The position numbers and the translations under genes are program-made. From the NCBI GenBank assembly GCA_009763385.1, contig CM019831.1:89563845-89627844 (forward strand): a stretch of 64,000 nt of DNA, given 5' to 3'. This document shows, piece after piece, positions 33,291-42,484 of this stretch. Source of the stretch: Coix lacryma-jobi var. lacryma-jobi (lineage: Eukaryota > Streptophyta > Magnoliopsida > Poales > Poaceae). The stretch's first letter is position 1. Each line of letters begins with the position of its first letter. The notes beneath the pieces are model-generated. The model saw only the letters and a program-made list of their open reading frames with translations. It did no database searches and had not been told where the DNA came from.

Positions 33291-33658
33291 ATTTTTCTAC
33301 GGTGGAGACTTGCCATTGACATGTATATGTCCTATCTATTGTACGAGGATATATATATAGTGGGTTATTAGGTAAATGCCTGTCTCTGTCTGTATTTGGA
33401 TGAGATTCCTTACAACTTCAGGAAACCAAAATTGTATGTTGCAACTTTGGAAACCTAGATGACACTTGTAGAAAATTTTTCGCTGATGTATTCCTTGCAA
33501 TTTTTATATATATAAATCATTTTCATCTAAGATCGTATACAAAAATATGGTTTTTTCGTCTCTAAATAACTGTCATTTTCTCTTCACGAAAAATATCTTT
33601 AACTAAATATATATTAAAAATATTAATATTTATCATACATATTTAGTATCATTGGAAA

Positions 33659-33878
33659 CAGGGGCGAAGCCACGTTGGGCCAGCCGAGGCACAGGCACCA
33701 GGGTCAAAACAAAATCCCAGTGATTAGTAGCTGATTTTTACCTCTTGTGCACTGGGCAGTCCCAAACTAGTGCACCACCATCATGTGTTCAGCTTAGAAT
33801 GCAAGCATGAGCTTGTGCACAACGTACATGTGCTTACCAGGCGTGCATCGGGTCGTTGGAGCTCTAGCTTCGCCCCTG
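33659..33878. mobile_element. hAT-type MITE, 220 bp, nested in an older MITE
   Basis: The ends CAGGGGCGAAGCC and GCTTCGCCCCTG are inverted repeats, and both sides carry the 8-bp duplication attggaaa (33651-33658, 33879-33886). The interrupted host element resembles the Stowaway-like MITE at 18701-18935. Confidence 0.88.
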
Positions 33879-34012
33879 ATTGGAAAGATCTTTAAATCTA
33901 GTTTTTAATAAAATTATTTGGAGATACAAATGTTGCATGCATTTACTACAAATCGAGTTAAACTTGTGGTACAGAAACCGGAATCGACAATTAATAAGGC
34001 ACAAAGAGAGTA

Positions 34013-34103
34013 CTCCCTCCGTCGCATTAAGAGTGTCGTCCGGGAAGCGTGACTGTGAGGAGGATACGGTTTTCTAATAACACTTTCAATAAGATGGAGG
34101 GAG
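34013..34103. mobile_element. Short Stowaway-like MITE
   Basis: CTCCCTCCGTCGCATTAAGA and the right end AAGATGGAGGGAG are imperfect inverted repeats flanked by TA at 34011-34012 and 34104-34105. At about 91 bp it is unusually short. Confidence 0.7.
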
Positions 34104-34422
34104 TATGTCCTATCTATTGTACGTAGGATATATATAGCGGGTTAGGTAAATAATGCCTGTCTGTATTTGGATGAGATTCCTTACAGAAACCAAAAATGTA
34201 TTTTGCAACTTTAGAAACCAAAAATGACAATTTTTCGCTGATGAATTTTACTGAATCAAAATTAAAAGTCAGAGGGCAACGGCGCCCTGCCGCTGTATTC
34301 TGTTTCCGAGCCCATCCACAGTACACAGGAAAGGACTAGCTGCCTTACCTACCTGCTCTAGTTGTTTGCTTGCCAGCCAGCCAAGCACGACGTACGGTAC
34401 GCGGTACGGTGCAATCTATATC

Positions 34423-34430
34423 TATATATA
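34423..34430 (+). promoter_or_regulatory. TATA box of the XIP-like gene
   Basis: TATATATA within ATCTATATCTATATATAGAC lies about 135 bases before the ATG, followed by a C-rich leader. The leader also has a repeated TAGGTAGCTATAGC motif at about 34515-34550. Confidence 0.65.
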
Positions 34431-34562
34431 GACCTCCCCCGTGCTTCCAACCTTCACAACATCCATCGAAAACATCTTCTCACAGCAAGCAAGCTCCATC
34501 ATACAGCACAATTAGCTAGGTAGCTATAGCTAGGTAGCTATAGCTATAGCAAGCAAGGAAAC

Positions 34563-35495
34563 ATGGCGTCCCGACGCCGTTCGTCGTGCCTAGGGGGGGC
34601 GCTCCTCGCCGTCGCATTCGTGGTCGTCTCCTGCCTCGCCGGCGCGGCCACGGCGAAGCAGACGAACCAGGTGACCGTGTTCTGGGGCCGGAACAAGAAC
34701 GAGGGGTCCCTGCGCGAGGCCTGCGACACGGGGCTCTACACCACCGTCATCATCTCCTTCTACAGCGTGTTCGGCCACGGGCGCTACTGGGGCGACCTGT
34801 CGGGCCACCAGCTCAGCGGCGTGGGCGCCGACATCACGCACTGCCAGTCCAGGGGCATCCTCGTGCTCCTCTCCATCGGCGGCGGCGGCCGCGAGTACTC
34901 GCTGCCGTCCTCCCAGTCCGCGGCCGACGTCGCCGACAACCTGTGGAACGCGCACCTCGGCGGGCGGCGCCGCGGCGTGTACCGCCCCTTCGGCGACGCC
35001 GCCGTGGACGGCATCGACTTCTACATCGACAACGGCGCGCCCGACCACTACGACGAGCTGGCCCGCCACCTCGACGCGTACAACCGGTTCTACCGCGCCC
35101 GGAAGGGGGTGCGGCTGACGGCGTCGCCGCGGTGCGGGTTCCCCGACCGGCGCGTCGACCGGGCGCTGCAGACGGGGCTGTTCGAGCGCATCCACGTCCG
35201 CTTCTACGGCGACGACAAGTGCTCGTACAAGAACGGCGGCACCTGGGGCATCGTGCAGGAGTGGGACAAGTGGACGGCGAGGTACCCCAAGATGGAGGTG
35301 TACCTTGGCCTCGCCGCGGCCGAGAGCGGCGTGCCGGAGGGGGCGCAGGGCACCATCGCGGTCTACCTCAAGTATCTCTACTACGACTTGCTGCCCAAGG
35401 TGCAGAAGGCGCCCAACTATGGTGGCGTCATGGTCTGGGACAGGTACGCGGACAAGAAGACCGGCTACAGCGGCGTCGTCAAGGGCTGGGCGTGA
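34563..35495 (+). CDS. Secreted GH18 xylanase-inhibitor-like (class III chitinase-like) protein
   Basis: The product is a single-exon protein of 310 residues. The first ATG is used: the N-terminus has arginines, then a hydrophobic core (LLAVAFVVVSCLAG) and a likely signal cleavage after about residue 31, so the protein is apoplastic. The body follows class III chitinases and wheat XIP-I: VTVFWGRNKNEGSLREACDT near the start, GILVLLSIGGGG, then the active-site strand DGIDFYID at 149-156 and a C-terminal VMVWDRYADKK. The chitinase consensus is DxxDxDxE; here the third Asp is Tyr154 and the catalytic Glu is Asp156, so hydrolysis is probably lost. Family members of this type inhibit GH10/GH11 xylanases of fungi; inhibition here is inferred. 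Codon use is very GC-rich, as in many grass defence genes, and that GC content produces long shadow frames on other strands. Confidence 0.92.
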   Translation: MASRRRSSCLGGALLAVAFVVVSCLAGAATAKQTNQVTVFWGRNKNEGSLREACDTGLYTTVIISFYSVFGHGRYWGDLSGHQLSGVGADITHCQSRGILVLLSIGGGGREYSLPSSQSAADVADNLWNAHLGGRRRGVYRPFGDAAVDGIDFYIDNGAPDHYDELARHLDAYNRFYRARKGVRLTASPRCGFPDRRVDRALQTGLFERIHVRFYGDDKCSYKNGGTWGIVQEWDKWTARYPKMEVYLGLAAAESGVPEGAQGTIAVYLKYLYYDLLPKVQKAPNYGGVMVWDRYADKKTGYSGVVKGWA

Positions 35496-35818
35496 TATCA
35501 TATCGATCAGGCCCTGCTTGTTGGTTGCTTTTACATACAGCTATTATATATATTAGTAAGTATGTGTGTGTACGTACTAATAATATAAAATGAGATCCAT
35601 ATATATGTAACGCAACGATGATATATATGGATCCAACAATGTCGTTTATTGTATGTTCTATAGTTGTTTTTATTTGCATCAGGTCAATGAATTAATCTAA
35701 TAATGTTGTTTGTTGTTCTAATCCGTGAATTAGGAGAGTATGAATAAATGTTCTATATACCGTACCGGTGTGTCTGTTTGCCACTAATATGAATGCTATA
35801 TGTTGGGGTGTGGTATTA

Positions 35819-35982
35819 GGAATCCCGCCTCCGCGCGAAAGCGTTTTTGACACGCATGCCTTGTGGATCGAAAGCGAGCGGATACTTTTGTGAGATAGGG
35901 ATGGCAGACAATCAAAGGCAAATATGGTAGCTCGTTCGTCAACGCTTTCGGTCAAAAGCGTTCTCGAGCGAAGGCGGTATCA
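35819..35982. mobile_element. Foldback MITE-like sequence
   Basis: The arms at about 35821-35850 (CCGCCTCCGCGCGAAAGCG) and 35951-35980 (CGTTCTCGAGCGAAGGCGG) are imperfect inverted repeats of about 28 bp around a unique core of about 100 bp. The target duplication is not clear. Confidence 0.5.
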
Positions 35983-36028
35983 CTAGTCGGTTTTGACCGA
36001 ATGCACGACAACGATTTCCCTTTCGGTA

Positions 36029-36313
36029 AAATATCCTTTTTTTTCTTTTTTATTTTTCCTTTCAATTTAATTATTGACTTTTGTTTATAATAGATTTTCA
36101 AATATGTATTCTACGCTGCTAATATATGTATACACGCGTATATAATTAATAAGTTTCATATCGAGCATTACACACATAAATAAAGTATGAAGCTATATAT
36201 ACACATATAAAATTACAAGTTTGGCCGGATAATATTGCGTTATGCGCATGTCATTTAGGATTATATATACAAAACATTATTTTCCAAAAACCATTGAGCG
36301 TACAAATGATCAT
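36029..36313 (+). repeat. Host flank, copy 1, before the Sirevirus 5' LTR
   Basis: This AT-rich segment ends in atcat, the target site. It recurs at 51839-52124 with a handful of substitutions, directly before the distal LTR. It is target DNA and not part of the LTR, because the LTR itself starts TGAACGCATC after atcat. Confidence 0.85.
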
Positions 36314-37884
36314 TGAACGCATCTTGGCCCCTAGTGAGTTTCGGTGATTGGATGAAACACAAGATTAGTGTGACTAACGTGTGTTTTGCAGAAACAGGGA
36401 TGAGTTAGGTCACGGTAATGGCAACGATACAGGCATATGGAGTTCATGTCCCTTGGCGATGGAAATCGTTTCGGTTTTCAAAGGACGGACGACGAAGACG
36501 GTGGTAGACTAGGCTAAGTGTCATATGGTGTTGGAGGACACTTAGGTAGTCTTAGGTCTTTGTTTTTCCTTTGGCCGTACTATAAAGGGGAGCGTGAATC
36601 AGTAGCTTGACCTAGATGAGTCTATTGAGATAGGTATGGTGCACACTTGTTATTTCATAGCCCTATGTAGCTTTGAGAGAGCCCTTATGTCGTGAGGATG
36701 AAAAGTCGTTAAGGCCGCGTCGCGATCCGAGTTGATTTTGCCCTTGGAAAGGGCATCAGACGCTGGCCTGGTGGGCATCAGACGCGCGTCCGATGCTCAC
36801 TAGACTTGAGAGTCTCTGGTGTGTGGCATCGGATGCTCCGATGTTGTCACATCGGACGCGTCTGTGCCACTGTTTATTTGCGAGTGATCTTGAGGATGCA
36901 TCGGACGCTGGCATCGGACGCTGAGGGCCAGCGTCCGATGTCCATGCAGAGAGGTTCCAGAGAGGTCAGAATCGCATCGAACGCATCCTATGTAATGGCA
37001 TCGGACGCTGCCCAGCATCTGATGTCACTTTGAGAAGTCTGACAGGAAATACAGTTGACCATTGGGTCGGGGGCATTGGCGCGTCCGATGCCAGGCATCG
37101 GAGCGTCCGATGCCCCCCAAAAAGCTCTTCAACAGTGCTCTTTTGGATGGCCGGTTGGGGGGAGTATTTATACTCCTCCCCCTCCTCCATTAGAGTGTTC
37201 TTGTCACTTCCATCTGCTGAGAGACACATTGTGAGTGTGAGAAAGTGAAAGAGCCCTAGTGAGGTTGAGAGATTTGCTAATCGCGAGAATTAGTGACCTC
37301 CTAGTGAGAATTGAGTAGCAAGTGTGCATCCATCCATCTCTTTGGCCTTGGCTTGGTCAAGTAAGAGTTCTAGCTTGTTACTCTTGGTGATCGGCATCAC
37401 CTAGACGGCTTGGTGGTGATCGTGAAACTTGGTGATCATCCGGAGGCTTGTGGATGACCCAAGGAGGCTTGTGATCGGTAGTGAGTGATTCACCAGGTCA
37501 GAGTGGCGAAGAATCAGCTCATAGTGAGCACTTGATCCTTGCGTGGATCAAGGGGGAGTGATACCCTTGCGCGGGTGCTCCAACGAGGACTAGGGGGTGT
37601 GTCGACACCTCGATACCTCGGCAAAAAGATCGTCGTGTCATCTCTACTCTCTTTACTTATGCATTTACATTTGAGCAATTCAATTCCACAATTTACTTGT
37701 TGTTCATTCATTCTTCAATTGCTTTGCTAGAGTAGACATGGCATAGTGATAGTCTTTTGTGCGGTAGAGTATAGAGAAACACACTTCTAGTCATGAGGGG
37801 TTAATTGGGCTTGATAGGTTTAATTTGTGCTAAAGATTTAGAAAAGCCCAATTCACCCCCCTCTTGGGCATCTTGATCCTTTCA
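36314..37884 (+). repeat. Sirevirus 5' LTR, 1,571 bp
   Basis: It begins TGAACGCATCTTGGCCCC and ends TTGATCCTTTCA. The target site atcat precedes it (36309-36313). A TATA-like ACTATAAAGG lies near 36580. About 36766-37112 it carries many CATCGGACG and CGTCCGATG motifs, a palindromic set. Confidence 0.88.
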
Positions 37885-37937
37885 ATTGGTATCCGAGCCT
37901 CGTGCTCTCGATTTAGGCTTAACCGCCTAGAGTTAAG

Positions 37938-40338
37938 ATGTCTGGAGGGGATGGACCACCTCTCATGTTCGAGGGAGACGACTTCCCATATTGGAAAATC
38001 CGTATGGAGTCATACCTAGAAGTGGTTGATATCAAATACCGCGAAGCCGCAATCACCGGCTTTACCAAGCCCAAGGAGGGCACAAGCCTTACTCCTAATG
38101 AGGAGGAGAATGAGAAATGGAATGCAAAAGCTAAAAACATCCTTTTTAGAGGCATTTGCAAGGATGTGTTTAACCGCGTCTGGAACCACAAAAATGCCCA
38201 TGATCTATGGGATAACATTTGTGCGCTTCATGAGGGAACCAAGAGTGAGCGTGAGGAGCGTTATCATTTGGTCATGCAAAAGTTACATTCTTTTCAAATG
38301 CTTACTCATGAAAGTGCAAATGAAATGTACTCACGCTTGAATGTTCTTGTAGAAGAGCTGAATGGACTTGGCCTCACACAAATGCAACCATCCGATGTTG
38401 TGAGGAAAATTCTTTGTGTCCTTCCGATTGAGAAGTATGGACACATTGTGACCGTGCTACATCATGGTGATCTTTCCACATCCACACCAACACAAGTCTT
38501 GGGAAAGATCAATGCGCATTAGATGTACATGCACATCACACCTAGTGGTGGCTCCTCTACCGACAAGAAGAAGGACTTGGCCTTCAAAGCAAGCCATGAC
38601 AAGAAGGGCAAGTCCAAGGCAATTGAGGTGCATCATGAGAGCACAAGTGATGAAGAAGATGATTCCAACATTGCTCTCATGGTAAGGAAGACCAACCACC
38701 AAGATGTTGAAGAAGCTTCACAAGAATGGAGTCAACTTTGACTCAAGAAAGAAGAAGTTCTTCACAAGTAGCAAGACAAGGCCACTATCCGAAATGGATT
38801 GCTATAAGTGCGGTGACCTTGGCCATCTTGCTCATCAATGCACCAAGCCCAAGAAAGAGATCTACAAGAACAAGAACAAGGGCAAGAAATATGATTCATC
38901 TAGTGAAGATGAGAAGAAGAGTGAGAAGCCCTACAAGAAGGATGGCAAGAAGAAAAAGCAATACCACAAGAAAGGTGGCAAAACTTACATTGTTGGTGAT
39001 TGGCTCACCAACATTGACTCCTCCGGTGGCTCATCAAATGAAGATAGTGATGATGAGAAGGAGAAGGTGGCCGCTCTAGTGATTGGGACTTCTACACCAC
39101 CGCCACCATCGTCGCCATCATTCTCTACACACCTATGCCTCATGGCAAAGGGTGACCGGAAGGTACAAAGTGATGATGACTCTAGTGATGATGAGAGTGA
39201 TGGAGAGTTCAAAGCTCCTTCTTATGATGAACTTGTTGATTTGCTAAACAACTATTCTAGAATCATAAGAAAGACTAGAGCTAAAAATGAAAAGCTTGTT
39301 GATGAAAATGAATCTCTTGTTGAAAAATATGACCATGCTATTCATGATAGTGATGAACTAAAGAATGAACTTGCTACTATGTCATCATCTATCAAAGAGC
39401 TCAAGTCCTCTAACAAGGAGCTCAAAGCTAAAAATGAAAAACTTGATAAGATGCATAGTGACCTTACCACTAGTTATGCTTCGCTAAAAGAACAATACAC
39501 TCAAGATAAAGTTGATCATGATGCTCTTACCATTGCTTATGATATGCTTTATCTTGAGACACATGATGCCCCTAACCATGTTGTTAAGTGTGACATAGCT
39601 ACATCTTATGAGGATATGGTTAGTGAGCATGATGAGCAAAGAGCTAGTGGCAAGAGCAAGAAAGTGGTTGTGGCCGATCACTATGATGACTATGTCAAGA
39701 TCAAGAATGAGAATGCAAAGCTCAAGGTTGATCTAGAGAAGCTAGCAACCACCAAGCAAGTAGTAATCCAAACTCATGATGAAGATTATAGCATGATACT
39801 TGAGCTTGATATGCTAAAGGAAGAGAACAAGAGATTGAAGATGGAGTGGGATTACAAGTTGACACCATCCCAATTGGAACTCCAACAAGAGAATGACAAG
39901 CTCAAGAAAGAGAAAGAGCACCTTACCACCGGATTGAAGAAATTCACCAAGGGACAATGTCTTCAAAGTGAGCTGCTCATGAACACCGTGATGAAGACAA
40001 ATAGAAATGGTATTGGCTTTCTTGAAGAGAAGATGAAGCAACACAAGAGCATCACAAAGCCAAAGAAGAAGAAGTTAGGAAGATGCTTTGAGTGTGGAAA
40101 AGAAGGACACTTTGCTCATAATTGTGAAGAGCCAAAACCCACACCCTTGCCCAAGCATGCTAGGCCCTTTGCTTTCAATGGTCACTACATGCTTAGACAA
40201 GATTCTAGTGGCACGATGAAAGTTATGTTCATGGGGCCTCCAAACAAGAATAGGCCAAAGCAAATTTGGGTTGCTAAGTCTCTAGTTGAGAAGGTTAAGG
40301 GACCTCAACAAGTTTGGGTCCCTAAAGCTCAAGCTTGA
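37938..40338 (+). pseudogene. Sirevirus gag with two zinc knuckles and a coiled coil
   Basis: The frame starts ATG at 37938 with the gag N-terminus (FEGDDFPYWKIRMESYLEV). A TAG at 38520-38522 and a frame change near 38690-38704 break it. After the shift there is a knuckle CYKCGDLGHLAHQC (about 38800), a Lys/Ser/Asp-rich linker, a long heptad-like segment (ENESLVEKYDHAIHDSDELK onwards, to about 39930) and a second knuckle CFECGKEGHFAHNC (about 40084). A coiled-coil extension of gag is known for monocot Sireviruses. Two knuckles about 430 codons apart are less usual and may reflect duplication. Confidence 0.85.
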
Positions 40339-40354
40339 TTTCTTGTGTGTGTAG

Positions 40355-42142
40355 GTGAACTACAAGACCGGTGGATCTCATTGGGTGATCGATAGTGGTT
40401 GCACACAACATATGACCGGTGATCCCCGGATGTTCACCTCACTAGAAGAGAATGTCAATGACCAAGAAAAGATTACATTTGGTGACAACTCAAAGGGCAA
40501 TGTCAAGGGTTTGGGCAAAGTGGCAATCTCCAATGATCATACAATATCAAATGTGCTTCTAGTTGCTTCATTAAGCTTCAACTTGCTATCCGTTGGACAA
40601 CTATGTGATCTTGGCTTTCAATGTTTGTTCACCGACAAAGAAGTGGTTGTGACCAAGAAAGATGAGACTCAAGTGATATTCAAAGGATTTAGATACAACA
40701 ATCTCTATCTAGTGGATTTCTCCTCCGAAGATGCCAACTTGAAGACATGTTTGTTCACTAAGCAATCTCTTGGTTGGCTATGGCATAGAAGATTGACACA
40801 TGTTGGAATGAACACTCTCAACAAGCTATTGAAGAAGGATTTGGTTAGGGGCTTGAAGGATGTCAAGTTTGAGAAGGACAAATTGTGTAGTGCATGTCAA
40901 GCCGGCAAGCAAGTTGCAAACACTCATCCAACCAAAGCCTTTGTATCAACATCAAGAGAGTTGGAGCTACTTCACATGGATCTATTTGGGCCAACAACAT
41001 ATGCTAGCTTGGGTGGAAATCTCTATTGCCTAGTGATTTTTGATGATTACTCTAGATACACTTGGGTGTTCTTTCTTCATGATAAATCCAAAGCAACCCC
41101 TTCATTCAAGAAGTTTGCCAAGAGAGCCCAAAATGAATTTGACTTGAAGATCAAAAAGATTAGAAGTGATAATGGGAAATAATTTAACAACATCCACATT
41201 GAGCAATATTGTGATGAAGTTGGGATCAAACATGAAGTCTCCGCAACATATACACCACAACAAAATGGGGTAGTTGAGAGGAAGAACCAGACACTAATCA
41301 TCCTAGCAAGAACAATGTTAGATGAGTACTCTACACCGGAAAGATTTTGGGCGGAAGCAATCAACACTGCTTGCTATGCATCAAATCGGTTGTTCCCCCA
41401 TCATCTCCTTGGCAAGACCCCCTATGAGCTACTCAACAACAAGAAGCCGGATCTATCATTCTTTAGAGTGTTTGGGTGCAAATGTTACATCTACAAGAAG
41501 CGTCAACACCTAGGGAAGTTCCAACGCCGATGTGATATTGGTTTTCTTGTTGGTTACTCATTGAAGTCCAAAGCATATCGAGTATTCAACCATGCCACCG
41601 GGATGGTAGAAGAAATATATGATGTGGAATTCGATGAATCTAACAGCTCTCAAGGAGAGCATGAAAATCTTGATGATGTAGGTGATGAACCATTGAGGGA
41701 AGCAATGAAGAACATGCCGGTTGGAGCCATCAAGCCTAAAGATGATGATGATGTGCAAGTCATTGACAAACCATCCTCATCAAATGTACCACAAGATGAT
41801 GATAAAGAAGGGAGAGAACCATTTGAAGATACTCATGTCTCCCATGATCAAATGGTGGTACAAGCTCAAGATGTTGATGCCCCACAAGCGGCCCCTCAAG
41901 TGGTTGATCAAAGGACTACTCCTCTACTACAAGCTCATCCTAAAGATCTCATCATAGGGAGTCCAACAAGGGGTGTAATGACTCAATCTCAAAAGCTTGC
42001 TTTATTTATGGAACATCACTCCTTTGTTTCTCTTGTTGAGCCTACCATTGTAGATGAAGCTCTAGATGATCCGGATTGGGTGAATGCTATGCATGAAGAA
42101 TTGAACAACTTCACCCACAATCAAGTTTGGACACTTGAATAG
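40355..42142 (+). pseudogene. Sirevirus pol: protease and integrase
   Basis: The protease has WVIDSGCTQHMTG; the GAG-pre-integrase region has WHRRLTHVGMNTL with CSACQAGK; the integrase core has LLHMDLFGP, IRSDNGK and NGVVERKNQT; the C-terminus has VFGCKCYIYKK. A TAA at 41180-41182 cuts the core directly after SDNGK and a TAG at 42140-42142 ends the segment before the reverse transcriptase. All parts are otherwise in one frame. Confidence 0.88.
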
Positions 42143-42484
42143 CGACCAAAAGGCGCAAGAGTCATTGGAACAAAATAGGTGTTTAGGAACAAGCAACATG
42201 ATCAAGGCAAGGTTGTTAGAAACAAGGCAAGGCTAGTTGCAAAAGGGGTTCTCTCAAGTTGAAGGCTTGGATTTTGGAGAGACCTTTGCACCCGTTGCAA
42301 GACTAGAAGCCATCTGTATCCTCCTTGCATATGCATCACATCATGACATTAAATTATATCAAATGGATATGAAAAGTGCATTTTTAAATGGCTTCATAAA
42401 TGAACTAGTCTATGTTGTTCAACCTCCCAGGTTTGAAGACCCTAGATATCCTAATCATGTTTATAGGTTGTCCAAGGCGCTATA

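Larger units (their letters stand above)
33325..34244. repeat. Direct duplication flanking a MITE cluster upstream of the XIP-like gene
   Basis: About 160 bases at 33325-33488 (from TATGTCCTATCTATTGTACG to TTTTTCGCTGATG) recur at 34104-34244 with small indels. Between the copies lie a decayed Stowaway-like element (about 33553-34012) containing a hAT MITE, and a small Stowaway at 34013-34103. The second copy begins exactly at the TA border of the small Stowaway. Confidence 0.8.
35496..36313. other. 3' flank of the XIP-like gene and Sirevirus target flank
   Basis: AT-rich, no gene. The first 200 bases probably include the 3' untranslated region (AATATAAAATGAG near 35580). A foldback of about 164 bp follows at 35819-35982. 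The last 285 bases (36029-36313) are the Sirevirus target flank that is duplicated at 51839-52124. Confidence 0.6.

Noticed and set aside
34586..35593. Long alternative frames over the XIP-like gene, on the plus strand (34586-35593) and minus strand (34590-35501)
   Set aside because: They are Arg/Pro- and Val/Ala-rich shadows of a very GC-rich coding sequence, with no domains; the GH18 frame explains the region.
36029..36313. LTR start placed at 36034, where similarity between the two ends begins
   Set aside because: No target duplication fits that start, and no polypurine tract precedes 51839. Starting at 36314 gives TG...CA and exact atcat duplications.
36768..37112. Regularly repeated CATCGGACG motifs as a CRISPR-like array
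   Set aside because: The spacing is irregular, the units are short palindromes, and the cluster lies in a plant retrotransposon LTR.
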